This document shows positions 1 to 7,806 of a DNA stretch of 64,000 nt, in pieces. The notes beneath the pieces are model-generated. The model was not told the DNA's origin. It saw only the letters and a program-made list of their open reading frames with translations, and searched no databases. The DNA comes from Methylophaga thiooxydans DMS010 (GTDB taxonomy: Bacteria > Pseudomonadota > Gammaproteobacteria > Nitrosococcales > Methylophagaceae): NCBI RefSeq assembly GCF_000156355.1, contig NZ_GG657899.1:485910-549909 (forward strand), in the 5' to 3' direction. The translations under genes and the position numbers were made by a program. The stretch's first letter is position 1. The number at the start of each line of letters is the position of its first letter.

Positions 1-1233
1 GATCTGACAACAGTGACTCGAGCTTTTAATGAGGCTCGTCGACGCGGTTTAGTTGAGGGCAATAAAGGTCGCGGCAGTTTTATTCGTGGTGCGGTTGAGA
101 AAAAGCTAATTTCAGATAAACAGGCTTTGTTGGATTTAAGTATGAATAATCCACCCCAACCTGTTTCAGCCAATCTTCAGCAGCGGATCCCCGAGGGCAT
201 CGCCGGACTCATTGCGGATCAACGCCGTATGCTTCAATTGCATTATCAAGACAGTGCGGGTAACCCCGTTGACCGTGAAGCGGCTGCACATTGGTTGCAG
301 GCAAAAGTAGTCAACATCCATGCTGATCGTGTTCTGATCACTGGTGGCGCACAAAGTGCCTTGTATGCCATTTGTCATCACTTGCTAAAACAAGGTGAAT
401 ACTTAGCAACAGCTGAATACACCTACCCGGGTTTGAATGCCGTTTCGCAACAATTAGGCTGTCAACTACAAGCGATTGCTACGGATGAGCAGGGGATTAT
501 TCCTGATGCGTTCGAGCAAAGTTGTCAAAAAAAATCGATAAAGGCTTTATATGTCATCCCAGCTTTGGATAACCCAACGACCGCTACGATTCCGCTAGCG
601 AGAAGGAAGAAAATCGTTGAGATTGCCAGACGCTATAAGGTGGCGATTATTGAAGATGATCCTTATTCAACGCTACAAACGAAGCCGATTGAGGCATTTG
701 CCTCGCTGTTACCTGAACTGACGTGGCACATTGCAACACTCTCAAAGTGTGCAACCCCAGCCCTCAGGGTGGCTTTCATCATTACTCCCAATGCTGATGA
801 TATTGAAAAACTTGCAGACGTCATTCGTGCGACGCAGTTGATGGCACCGCCATTAATGTGTGCCTTAGTGACCCGCTGGATTTACGACGGCACGCTAGAT
901 GATATTGCACAGGCTATTCGTCAGGAAAATAATGCAAGGCAACAGCTTGCTGCGACGATATTGAAGGACTGGACTTATCAGGCGGATCCCGATGGTCACC
1001 ATTTATGGTTGGCATTACCGAATAATTGGCTGGCAGCCGACTTTGCTTCTCATGCGGAGAAGATGGGGGTCACGATTGTGCCTAGCAGCAGCTTTGCCAT
1101 TACAAATAAACCAATCGATGCTGTTAGAGTCTCATTAGGGCTCGCTACAGACTTAGATTCGCTTACCGAGGCGCTGACGATTTTGACACGATTACTTTCA
1201 CAAACGCAGCGTTTAACCAGAGCGGTGGTTTAA
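1..1233 (+). CDS. MocR/GntR-type regulator with aminotransferase domain (5'-truncated)
   Basis: The reading frame is open from base 1, so the gene begins before the window. The first visible residues (DLTTVTRAFNEARRRGLVEG) are the end of a GntR winged-helix DNA-binding domain. The rest is a fold-type I PLP aminotransferase-like domain: the NPTT segment stands where aminotransferases have NPTG, EDDPYS is the Asp motif, and the Lys in TLSKCATPALR is the expected PLP-binding residue. This order defines the MocR subfamily, whose members regulate vitamin B6, GABA, taurine or amino-acid genes through a bound PLP or amino-acid adduct. The target is not apparent; the next gene, ccoG, starts 36 bases downstream and is unlikely to be functionally related. 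MocR membership is secure, the regulon unknown. Confidence 0.85.
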   Translation, partial: DLTTVTRAFNEARRRGLVEGNKGRGSFIRGAVEKKLISDKQALLDLSMNNPPQPVSANLQQRIPEGIAGLIADQRRMLQLHYQDSAGNPVDREAAAHWLQAKVVNIHADRVLITGGAQSALYAICHHLLKQGEYLATAEYTYPGLNAVSQQLGCQLQAIATDEQGIIPDAFEQSCQKKSIKALYVIPALDNPTTATIPLARRKKIVEIARRYKVAIIEDDPYSTLQTKPIEAFASLLPELTWHIATLSKCATPALRVAFIITPNADDIEKLADVIRATQLMAPPLMCALVTRWIYDGTLDDIAQAIRQENNARQQLAATILKDWTYQADPDGHHLWLALPNNWLAADFASHAEKMGVTIVPSSSFAITNKPIDAVRVSLGLATDLDSLTEALTILTRLLSQTQRLTRAVV

Positions 1234-1269
1234 AAATGATTGATATTAAAGAATGTAAGCAGGTAACTT

Positions 1270-2691
1270 ATGGCTCTTAATGATATGCATGACGTCCAAG
1301 ACGTCTCACAAATTTACGACGAAGTCTCCGACTGGCACATTAATGCGGGTGGCGAAAAGGTCGTAGCCAAGCGTCTGAAAGGCCGCTTTAGGAATCTGAA
1401 ATGGCTTGGCATGTCGATTTGGTCGATCTTCTTTATCGGTCCTTATCTGCGTTGGGATGGCCAGCAAGCCATCTTGTTTGATATTCCCAATCGCCAATTC
1501 AACCTGTTCGAACTCACCGTCTTTCCCCAAGACATCTGGATGCTATCGTTAACACTGCTGTTTTTTGCTATCTTACTGGCCGCGGTGACCAGTGTCGCCG
1601 GACGCGTGTTTTGTGGCTACTTTTGCTTCCAGACCGTCTGGACCGATATCTACACCTATATTGAAACCAGGTTTGAAGGCGACACCCCGCAAAAAGCCCA
1701 TAAATTCAAACAAGCCCCGTGGAGTATCGACAAACTCTGGCGTGTTAGTGCCAAACATAGCCTATGGATAGCCATCGCCTTACTCACCGGTATCTCCTTT
1801 GCTGCCTGGTTTACCGACGCCTTCGCACTGTGGGGTGACATCTTCACCTTACAAGCCCCGTTGCCTGTATGGATATCCATGGCCACCTTTGGCATATTCA
1901 CCTATGTCTTTGCCGGCTTTATGCGTGAACAAGTCTGCTTCTGGCTATGCCCTTATGCTCGTCTGCAAGGCGTCATGTATGACCAGGACACCGTCTTACC
2001 CGCCTATGATGCTGAACGTGGCGAACCTCGCGGTAAACTCAAAAAAGGCCAGGTGGATACCAGCAAAGGCAGCTGCATTGACTGCAAAGTCTGCGTGGCT
2101 GTCTGTCCGACCGGTATAGATATCCGTAAAGGCCAACAAGAAGGCTGTATTACCTGTGGCATGTGTATTGATGCCTGTGACAGCATCATGGACAAAACCG
2201 ACCAGCCACGCGGACTTATCCGTTATGCCTCGTATAAGGAACTGCACCACGATGCCAACGTCTTACCCTTATACAAACGGCCGCGCGTGATTATTTACAG
2301 CGTTATCTTACTCACCGCCTTGGCTGGGATAATGTATGGTTTTGCCACCCTGTCACCGACCGAATTTAAAGTTATCCATAACCGTCAGCCATTGTTCGTT
2401 AAACTCAGTGATGGGTCGATACAAAACAAATACACGCTGAAGCTACTGAATAAAACCCAGCAAGCGATAGAAGTGCGTTATCAGTTGAGTGGTCTTGAGG
2501 GCGCGACCTTGCATGGAATGAATGACCAAATCACCGTGGAACCGGGTAAAGTCGTGCCGTTGACGGCGTTGGTACGCGTTCATGCAGAGGATATTAACAA
2601 AGCCTTAACGTCGATTGAGTTCAAGGCGAATGTGATCAATAACCCGGAGATCTCCACTGTCTATGAAAGTATCTTTATGGGGCCTAAGTAA
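1270..2691 (+). CDS. ccoG: Cytochrome c oxidase accessory protein CcoG (RdxA/FixG family)
   Basis: A 473-residue membrane iron-sulfur protein. The N-terminal half has about five hydrophobic spans, including a membrane-embedded CGYFC motif. Two ferredoxin-type 4Fe-4S motifs follow near residues 265-310 (CIDCKVCVAVCP and CITCGMCIDAC), then a last membrane helix and a C-terminal Ig-like FixG domain of about 120 residues. CcoG acts in copper delivery and maturation of cbb3-type cytochrome c oxidase, reducing Cu(II) for the catalytic subunit. The ccoNOP structural genes are not in the window, so it stands apart from its usual partners. Length and domain order are complete. The gene is followed by a strong intrinsic terminator, so it is probably the end of its transcript. 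Confidence 0.93.
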   Translation: MALNDMHDVQDVSQIYDEVSDWHINAGGEKVVAKRLKGRFRNLKWLGMSIWSIFFIGPYLRWDGQQAILFDIPNRQFNLFELTVFPQDIWMLSLTLLFFAILLAAVTSVAGRVFCGYFCFQTVWTDIYTYIETRFEGDTPQKAHKFKQAPWSIDKLWRVSAKHSLWIAIALLTGISFAAWFTDAFALWGDIFTLQAPLPVWISMATFGIFTYVFAGFMREQVCFWLCPYARLQGVMYDQDTVLPAYDAERGEPRGKLKKGQVDTSKGSCIDCKVCVAVCPTGIDIRKGQQEGCITCGMCIDACDSIMDKTDQPRGLIRYASYKELHHDANVLPLYKRPRVIIYSVILLTALAGIMYGFATLSPTEFKVIHNRQPLFVKLSDGSIQNKYTLKLLNKTQQAIEVRYQLSGLEGATLHGMNDQITVEPGKVVPLTALVRVHAEDINKALTSIEFKANVINNPEISTVYESIFMGPK

Positions 2692-2731
2692 ATCAGGATT
2701 GCACCGTCAAACAGACTATTGTTAAGTTAAT

Positions 2732-2764
2732 AGCCCCGCTCTGATACAGAGCGGGGCTTTTTTT
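2732..2764 (+). terminator. Rho-independent terminator after ccoG
   Basis: A perfect 12-bp GC-rich stem (AGCCCCGCTCTG / CAGAGCGGGGCT) with a 3-nt loop is followed directly by a run of seven T residues. It lies 40 bases after the ccoG stop and just before the next gene. Confidence 0.93.
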
Positions 2765-2782
2765 ATATAAGGCACAGGGTTT

Positions 2783-3829
2783 ATGCAATACAACACGTTG
2801 GGGAAAAGCGATTTGCGGGTCAGTCGAATTTGTCTGGGTACCATGACGTATGGTGAACAAAACACCGAGCAGGAAGGTCATCAGCAATTAGATTTTGCGG
2901 TTGATCAAGGGGTGAATTTTATTGATACGGCTGAGCTCTATGCCATTCCTCCAAAAGCAGAAACCTACGGCGCTACTGAATCAGTGATTGGAAGCTGGCT
3001 GACAAAACGGGGGCGACGTGATGATATTGTGCTGGCCAGTAAAATCGCTGGCCCCGGCCCAGATTGGGTTGCTCATATCCGAGGCGGACAAACACGTTTT
3101 GATGCAAAAACAATCCAACAGGCTTTGGATGCGAGCCTTAAGAGATTACAGACTGATTACCTCGACCTATATCAACTTCACTGGCCAGAGCGTGAAACAA
3201 ATTATTTTGGTCAGTTAGGCTATGAGGCAGATCCTAACGAAGCCGATCTGACACCTATTCATGAAACGCTCAAAGCATTGGAGCAACAGGTCAATGCAGG
3301 AAAAATTCGCTATATCGGCCTGTCTAATGAAACGCCCTGGGGCATAATGCAGTTTCTTAACGCTGCCAAAAGTTACAACTTGCCGTCTATTGTGAGTGTT
3401 CAAAACCCGTACAGTTTGCTTAATCGTAGTTATGAAGTCGGGTGTGCTGAAATAAGTCATAGAGAAAATATTGGCTTGCTGGCTTATTCACCACTTGGGT
3501 TTGGCGTATTAACAGGAAAGTACTTAAATAATGCTGAACCGGCAGGGGCGAGAATTACGCGTTGGCCCCATTACAAGCGTTACAGTAATGAACAAGCGGT
3601 TGCAGCAACAACAGCCTATGTTGAATTAGCCCAACAGCAGCAACTTGATCCCGCACAAATGGCATTAGCTTTTGTTAATACCAGACCTTTTCTGGCTGCT
3701 AACATTATTGGTGCCACGAGTCTGGCACAGCTAAAAACGAACATAGCCAGTATTGAGCTAGAATTGAGTGATGAGGTGCTGTCGGGCATAGCTGATATTC
3801 ATCAACGCTATGCCAATCCTGCACCATGA
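2783..3829 (+). CDS. NADP(H)-dependent aldo/keto reductase, Tas-like
   Basis: A 348-residue soluble oxidoreductase of the aldo/keto reductase superfamily with a (beta/alpha)8 barrel. The N-terminal motif FIDTAELY carries the catalytic Asp and Tyr, and the Lys in LASKIAGP completes the usual tetrad. The insert after the Tyr (IPPKAETYG) and overall length match the E. coli Tas group. The cofactor is expected to be NADPH; the physiological carbonyl substrate is unknown. It starts 19 bases after the ccoG terminator and is followed by pseudogene debris, so it is likely monocistronic. Family confidence is high, and Tas itself is the closest named relative I can suggest. Confidence 0.88.
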   Translation: MQYNTLGKSDLRVSRICLGTMTYGEQNTEQEGHQQLDFAVDQGVNFIDTAELYAIPPKAETYGATESVIGSWLTKRGRRDDIVLASKIAGPGPDWVAHIRGGQTRFDAKTIQQALDASLKRLQTDYLDLYQLHWPERETNYFGQLGYEADPNEADLTPIHETLKALEQQVNAGKIRYIGLSNETPWGIMQFLNAAKSYNLPSIVSVQNPYSLLNRSYEVGCAEISHRENIGLLAYSPLGFGVLTGKYLNNAEPAGARITRWPHYKRYSNEQAVAATTAYVELAQQQQLDPAQMALAFVNTRPFLAANIIGATSLAQLKTNIASIELELSDEVLSGIADIHQRYANPAP

Positions 3830-3858
3830 TAGCCTCTGAAAGGGGAGGGCTAACACCC

Positions 3859-4050
3859 TTGAGTTACCTTAAGACATTTCCACTGGATACATTTAAAATT
3901 CGATAAGCCGTTTGTTGATGAAATTTTGCTCTGAATAGTCAAGATGCGACTAATGCACAAACGATAGTGCAATTAGCCGAAAACCTTGATTTAAGAAACA
4001 TTGCTGAAGGCGTCGAAACACAAGAACAAGCTAAAATGTTGAGTTGCTAA
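3859..4050 (+). pseudogene. Remnant of an EAL-domain (c-di-GMP phosphodiesterase) gene
   Basis: Translation from 3859 gives LSYLKTFPLDTFKI, typical of the EAL domain (consensus LxYLKxFPxDxLKIDxSFV). An extra base then breaks the frame; the shifted frame reads DKPFVDEI, and the first frame resumes with ALNSQDATNAQTIVQLAENL and ends in IAEGVETQEQAKML before a stop at 4048-4050. Only the C-terminal part of an EAL domain is left, with two frame disruptions and no upstream catalytic EAL motif. It cannot make a working enzyme. It abuts the 3' end of the convergent MarR gene, suggesting that a deletion removed the rest of the gene. Confidence 0.82.
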
Positions 4051-4646
4051 CGTTTCTTTTTGTCTTCTTCAAATGCGTGTGGCTTTTCGATGACGGTATC
4101 TTGTCTGTCCAGTACACCAATATCCAGCACCGGGGCAGCATCAATATGTTGTGCATCCATCATTTGTGCCACGCGCTTTAATGACGAAATGATCATGGTT
4201 TGTTCCCACTCCTGCAGATCACCAAACTGACGGGTAAACTGTTCTTGCAGTGGGATCGGTGCGTTTTTCAGAATTTCCATCGCCGCATCAGTGAGAAATG
4301 CGTGAACCTTTCTCTTATCTGTTTCTGAACGTTGGCGATAAACAAGCTGACGCTTTTCCAGCCGGTCAAGAATCGTTGTCACCGTTGCTTGGCTGAGACT
4401 AAGTTCTTGCGCCAATTCACCAATAGTAATCTGGCCTTTATCACGTAAAATTTGCAGTAACAAAATTTGTGGTGCGGTGAGGCTGGTTGTTTTAGCCAAG
4501 TATTTAGAGTGCAGGTCGGTGGCTCTAATCACGCGTCGTAGCGCGATTAACACTTCTTCAATATGGTTCAATAGCTGATCCTTCTGAGCGTCGTTTAGGT
4601 TCAGATTATAAACCGCGTCTAAATTTAAACCGATAGTTTTACTCAT
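4047..4646 (-). CDS. ectR: MarR-family regulator, probable ectoine operon repressor EctR
   Basis: A 199-residue protein with a MarR winged-helix domain: the segment QITIGELAQELSLSQATVTT holds the recognition helix, followed by the beta-wing SETDKRK. I start it at the ATG at 4646 (MSKTIGLN) because that codon overlaps the stop of the upstream cheW-like gene (ATGAGTAA), which indicates translational coupling; an upstream in-frame start at 4676 would overlap far more. It lies divergent from ectABC. The intergenic region contains TATTTAGTGTACTATATA, the EctR1 operator I remember from Methylomicrobium alcaliphilum, in which EctR1 represses ectABC-ask at low salinity. EctR identity is inferred from family, position and operator. 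The C-terminal 45 residues are an acidic/basic tail without clear homology. Confidence 0.83.
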   Translation of the reverse strand: MSKTIGLNLDAVYNLNLNDAQKDQLLNHIEEVLIALRRVIRATDLHSKYLAKTTSLTAPQILLLQILRDKGQITIGELAQELSLSQATVTTILDRLEKRQLVYRQRSETDKRKVHAFLTDAAMEILKNAPIPLQEQFTRQFGDLQEWEQTMIISSLKRVAQMMDAQHIDAAPVLDIGVLDRQDTVIEKPHAFEEDKKKR

Positions 4647-5073
4647 AATTTTCCAATTCTTTAACGCAACGATCAAAGTCGGTCAGGATCAACAACTGTT
4701 GTTGGTCGTTAATCGTCGCTTTGACGGGGCTGTAATCACTCGATGCTTGTGTTAGTTCCATCTCTTCTTTGTTCAGTAATTTGATCTTGTCTACTTCATC
4801 GACACTAATACCAAATAAGCCAACAACAGTTTCCACGATGATGATGTGCTCACTTGCTGCATAACGAGTCATGCCCAATAAGTGTCGGCATGAAGCGATG
4901 GTGACGATCTCGCCTCTGATGTTCAGCACCCCCTCAATACAAGCCAATGAACCGGGTACGGGGACGGGCTTTATATAGCTGAGAATCTCTCTGACTTGAT
5001 GCGCAGGGTGAGCATACATTTCGTTTTCAACCTGAAAACAAAGCCATTGTTCTCTGTGTAATTGTTCTGACAT
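4639..5073 (-). CDS. CheW-like adaptor protein
   Basis: A 144-residue single-domain CheW protein. Recognisable elements are WLCFQVENEMYAHPAHQVRE, the IEGVLNIRGEIVTI strand, and the closing LFGISVDEVDKI and SPVKATI segments. CheW normally couples methyl-accepting chemoreceptors to the kinase CheA in the cytoplasm. No cheA, receptor or flagellar gene is nearby; instead it precedes and overlaps the MarR regulator by 8 bases and faces ectA across a 198-bp regulatory region. It may therefore be co-regulated with ectoine genes, which could connect osmotic state with a chemosensory array, but that is inference. The CheW fold is well supported. Confidence 0.88.
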   Translation of the reverse strand: MSEQLHREQWLCFQVENEMYAHPAHQVREILSYIKPVPVPGSLACIEGVLNIRGEIVTIASCRHLLGMTRYAASEHIIIVETVVGLFGISVDEVDKIKLLNKEEMELTQASSDYSPVKATINDQQQLLILTDFDRCVKELENYE

Positions 5074-5102
5074 CTATGCAACTTAGGATGGTGAACGGAG
5101 AC

Positions 5103-5133
5103 TGGACTTTATATTTATTTAGTGTACTATATA
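5103..5133 (+). promoter_or_regulatory. ectA promoter with EctR-type operator
   Basis: TATTTAGT-GT-ACTATATA at 5116-5133 is a pseudopalindrome of two 8-bp half-sites separated by 2 bp. It matches, as far as I recall the published sequence, the EctR1 footprint from M. alcaliphilum. TGGACT at 5103-5108 is a possible -35 box and the TATATA end of the operator would then serve as the -10 box, so repressor and RNA polymerase would compete. The promoter elements are inferred; the operator match is direct. Confidence 0.75.
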
Positions 5134-5147
5134 TTTAGACGTCTAAA
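5134..5147. promoter_or_regulatory. Perfect 14-bp palindrome abutting the EctR-type site
   Basis: TTTAGACGTCTAAA is a perfect inverted repeat that starts at the base after the operator. A related half-site, TTAGACATATAA, recurs at 5240-5251 close to ectA. It may be a second dimer site for the same MarR protein or a site for another regulator. Confidence 0.55.
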
Positions 5148-5271
5148 CAAATCAAGCATTAAATTAGATAATTAACTGAAAAACAACGTGAATTATTGAA
5201 TTAACTGCTGTTATTCGTCAACAATCCAAATTTAATTAATTAGACATATAAATAATAGAGCTATTTATAAT

Positions 5272-5781
5272 ATGAACCTTGCACAAGCCGATGCTGCCCC
5301 GATTATTCTGCGGGCACCCACAGCAGAAGATGGCGCAGCAGTGTACGAACTAATCGCCCAATGCCCGCCGTTGGATACCAACTCTATGTACTGCAATTTG
5401 CTTCAAAGCAGTCATTTCTCAGATACCTCGGTAGCCGCCGAGTTGGATGAAGACATTGTCGGATTCATATCCGGTTATGTATTACCCAAGCAGCCTGATA
5501 CCTTATTTATATGGCAGGTCGCAGTAGGAGAGAAAGCGCGCGGGCAAGGCCTTGCAAGTCGCATGCTTCGTGACATTTTGCAGCGCCCAGCGTGTCAGCA
5601 AGTAAAGTATATTGAAACGACCATCACCCCCGATAATCGAGCGTCATGGGCGTTATTTGAGAGCCTGGCGAATAAATTGAGTGCCCAATTGAATCACTCA
5701 GTCATGTTTGATCGTCAGCAACATTTTGCCGGCCAGCACGAAACGGAAATGCTGGTCAAAATCGGTCCTATCAACAGTTAG
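5272..5781 (+). CDS. ectA: L-2,4-diaminobutyrate acetyltransferase EctA
   Basis: A 169-residue GNAT-fold enzyme that acetylates L-2,4-diaminobutyrate at the gamma-amino group using acetyl-CoA, the second dedicated step of ectoine synthesis. The acetyl-CoA binding loop is seen in EKARGQGLASRML near residues 85-97, preceded by the FIWQVAV strand. The N-terminal LRAPTAEDGAAVYELI and LDTNSMYCNLL segments are typical of EctA and involved in substrate recognition. It is first in the ectA-ectB-ectC-ask operon, 51 bases before ectB, and is controlled by the upstream EctR-type site. Length matches the family. Confidence 0.95.
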   Translation: MNLAQADAAPIILRAPTAEDGAAVYELIAQCPPLDTNSMYCNLLQSSHFSDTSVAAELDEDIVGFISGYVLPKQPDTLFIWQVAVGEKARGQGLASRMLRDILQRPACQQVKYIETTITPDNRASWALFESLANKLSAQLNHSVMFDRQQHFAGQHETEMLVKIGPINS

Positions 5782-5832
5782 TTCACACACTAACTCGAAC
5801 CGAATAAACATTTATCAGGAGACACCAATACC

Positions 5833-7167
5833 ATGAAAATTTTTGAGGAAATTGAATCGGAAGTACGCTCATATGCGCGCTCATTTCCCCGTATCTTTAA
5901 CCGTGCTAAAGATGAGCACGTCTACGATGAGGAAGGTAACGTCTATCTTGACTTTCTAGCCGGCGCCGGTTCGCTCAACTATGGTCACAATAACGAGCTA
6001 TTCAAAAAAGAACTGCTTAAATATATTGAAGATGATGGTATTACACAGGGCTTAGACCTGCACACTCGTGCTAAAGGTGAGTTTCTGGAAAGCTTCAACG
6101 AATATATTCTGAAGCCACGTGATTTGGATTACATTGTGATGTTTACTGGTCCTACTGGAACCAACGCAGTAGAAGCAGCGCTAAAAACAGCACGTAAATA
6201 CACCGGACGTGAGAATGTGATTTCGTTCACCAACGGCTGGCATGGTCAAACCTTGGGTTCATTGGCGATTACCGGTAATGGTCATCACCGTGGTGGTGCA
6301 GGTGTGAGCCTGAGTGGTGCTACCCGCATGCCTTACGATGGTTACTTAGGTGATGAAGTGGACACCACTAATTACCTAGACAAGGTACTGTCAGATTCAA
6401 GCAGTGGTGTTGATAAACCCGCAGCTGTGATTGTTGAAACTGTACAGGGTGAAGGTGGTATTAACGCCTGCTCTATGACATGGCTCAAGAGCTTGTCTGA
6501 TGTGTGCAAAAAACACGACGTGTTACTGATCATCGATGATATACAAGCTGGTTGTGGTCGTACCGGTACCTTCTTTAGCTTTGAAGAAGCTGGTATTTAC
6601 CCAGATATCGTTACCGTTTCTAAATCTTTAAGTGGTTACGGTCTACCTTTTGCCATCCTGTTGATGAAACCGGAATTGGATCAATGGAAGCCGGGTGAAC
6701 ATAACGGTACTTTCCGTGGTAACAATCCTGCCTTTATCACGGCTAAGGCAGCGATCGACAACTATTGGAAAGATGATAAGTTTGCCAAAGAAGTACAAGC
6801 CAAAGGCGATTATATTGCCCAACGTGTCGACAAAATTGTCGAAAAATATGGTGAAGGTAACTTTAACTCGCATGGTCGCGGTATGTTCCGTGGTATCAAC
6901 TGTGTAAGCGGTGATATTGCAGGAAAAATTACGCACAATGCGTTCACAAAAGGGTTGATTATCGAAACCAGTGGTACCGAAGACCACGTTGTTAAGTTCT
7001 TGTGTCCATTGACCATTACACAAGAAAACCTGGAAAAAGGTATCAACATTCTGGAAGAGTCGATCAAAGAAGTCTGTGCTAAAGCAGGCGATATTCCGGA
7101 AGAAAAAGATTACTTTGAAGGCGACTATTCGGTCAGCGACGAAGTTGACAAAATGGCGCGTCCATAA
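5833..7167 (+). CDS. ectB: Diaminobutyrate-2-oxoglutarate transaminase EctB
   Basis: A 444-residue class III PLP aminotransferase. It converts aspartate semialdehyde and glutamate into L-2,4-diaminobutyrate, the first dedicated ectoine step. Visible motifs are [15 protein letters not shown] (PLP phosphate cup), [15 protein letters not shown] (Asp that contacts the pyridine nitrogen) and [13 protein letters not shown] with the Schiff-base Lys. A clear Shine-Dalgarno (CAGGAGA) precedes the ATG. A 12-bp hairpin follows the stop, before ectC. Confidence 0.96.
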   Translation: MKIFEEIESEVRSYARSFPRIFNRAKDEHVYDEEGNVYLDFLAGAGSLNYGHNNELFKKELLKYIEDDGITQGLDLHTRAKGEFLESFNEYILKPRDLDYIVMFTGPTGTNAVEAALKTARKYTGRENVISFTNGWHGQTLGSLAITGNGHHRGGAGVSLSGATRMPYDGYLGDEVDTTNYLDKVLSDSSSGVDKPAAVIVETVQGEGGINACSMTWLKSLSDVCKKHDVLLIIDDIQAGCGRTGTFFSFEEAGIYPDIVTVSKSLSGYGLPFAILLMKPELDQWKPGEHNGTFRGNNPAFITAKAAIDNYWKDDKFAKEVQAKGDYIAQRVDKIVEKYGEGNFNSHGRGMFRGINCVSGDIAGKITHNAFTKGLIIETSGTEDHVVKFLCPLTITQENLEKGINILEESIKEVCAKAGDIPEEKDYFEGDYSVSDEVDKMARP

Positions 7168-7180
7168 CAGTCAAGTCACA

Positions 7181-7215
7181 AACAATCGGCAGTGACTATC
7201 TGCCGATTGTTTTAC
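7181..7215 (+). terminator. Hairpin between ectB and ectC (attenuator or mRNA-stabilising stem)
   Basis: A perfect 12-bp stem (AACAATCGGCAG / CTGCCGATTGTT) with a 7-nt loop is followed by a short T stretch interrupted by AC. It resembles an intrinsic terminator, but lies inside the operon, so partial termination or 3'-end protection of the ectAB message is more likely than full termination. Confidence 0.7.
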
Positions 7216-7256
7216 TTCACCCCAATCTTTATCAGTTTTAGAATAGAGGAATTACA

Positions 7257-7661
7257 ATGATCGTCAGACAACTTCAGGAAGCAGAACAAACCGACCGTAA
7301 GATTTATGATCCTAACGGTAACTGGGATAGCACCCGCCTGCTGCTGAAAGACGACAATATGGGATATTCATTCCATGTCACAACGATTTACGAAGGTGCA
7401 GATTTCCGTATGCACTATCAGAATCATTTGGAATCAGTTTATTGCATCAGTGGTGAAGGTGAAATTGAATCACTTGAAGACGGTAAAAAATATTCCATTA
7501 CACCAGGCACTTTATATAACTTGGACAAGCATGATCGTCACATGCTGCGTGCGTTTAAAGAGTTAAAGCTGGCGTGTGTTTTCAACCCACCTTTGCATGG
7601 TACGGAAGTACATAACAAAGATGGTTCTTACGAGTTAGAAGCTGACACCATCAGCAGTTAA
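7257..7661 (+). CDS. ectC: Ectoine synthase EctC
   Basis: A 134-residue cupin-fold hydrolyase that closes gamma-N-acetyl-diaminobutyrate into ectoine in the cytoplasm, using an iron centre. Characteristic residues are visible in [20 protein letters not shown] (the Glu and Tyr expected to bind iron) and [14 protein letters not shown] (the His ligand). Length is usual for the family. No ectD hydroxylase follows, so the product should be ectoine and not hydroxyectoine unless ectD lies elsewhere. The start follows an AGAGGA Shine-Dalgarno. Confidence 0.96.
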   Translation: MIVRQLQEAEQTDRKIYDPNGNWDSTRLLLKDDNMGYSFHVTTIYEGADFRMHYQNHLESVYCISGEGEIESLEDGKKYSITPGTLYNLDKHDRHMLRAFKELKLACVFNPPLHGTEVHNKDGSYELEADTISS

Positions 7662-7676
7662 ACAAGTTAAGGTCTA

Positions 7677-7732
7677 TCCCAGGCGCTTTAATGCGCTCTG
7701 GGATTTTGGCCACAGGGTCGAGCCCTGTTTTC
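7677..7732 (+). terminator. Two tandem hairpins between ectC and ask
   Basis: TCCCAGGCGC / GCGC-T-CTGGGA (7677-7703, one bulged T) is followed by TTTT, and ACAGGG / CCCTGT (7712-7728) is followed by TTTT. Each looks like a weak intrinsic terminator. Together they could lower transcription into the aspartokinase gene relative to ectABC. Confidence 0.6.
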
Positions 7733-7806
7733 GTCGACTGCAGAAACGTGGTCGAATTGGTTGCCCAAACTGCAACCCCTAAAAAAGGATATACAGAGAC
7801 AATACA

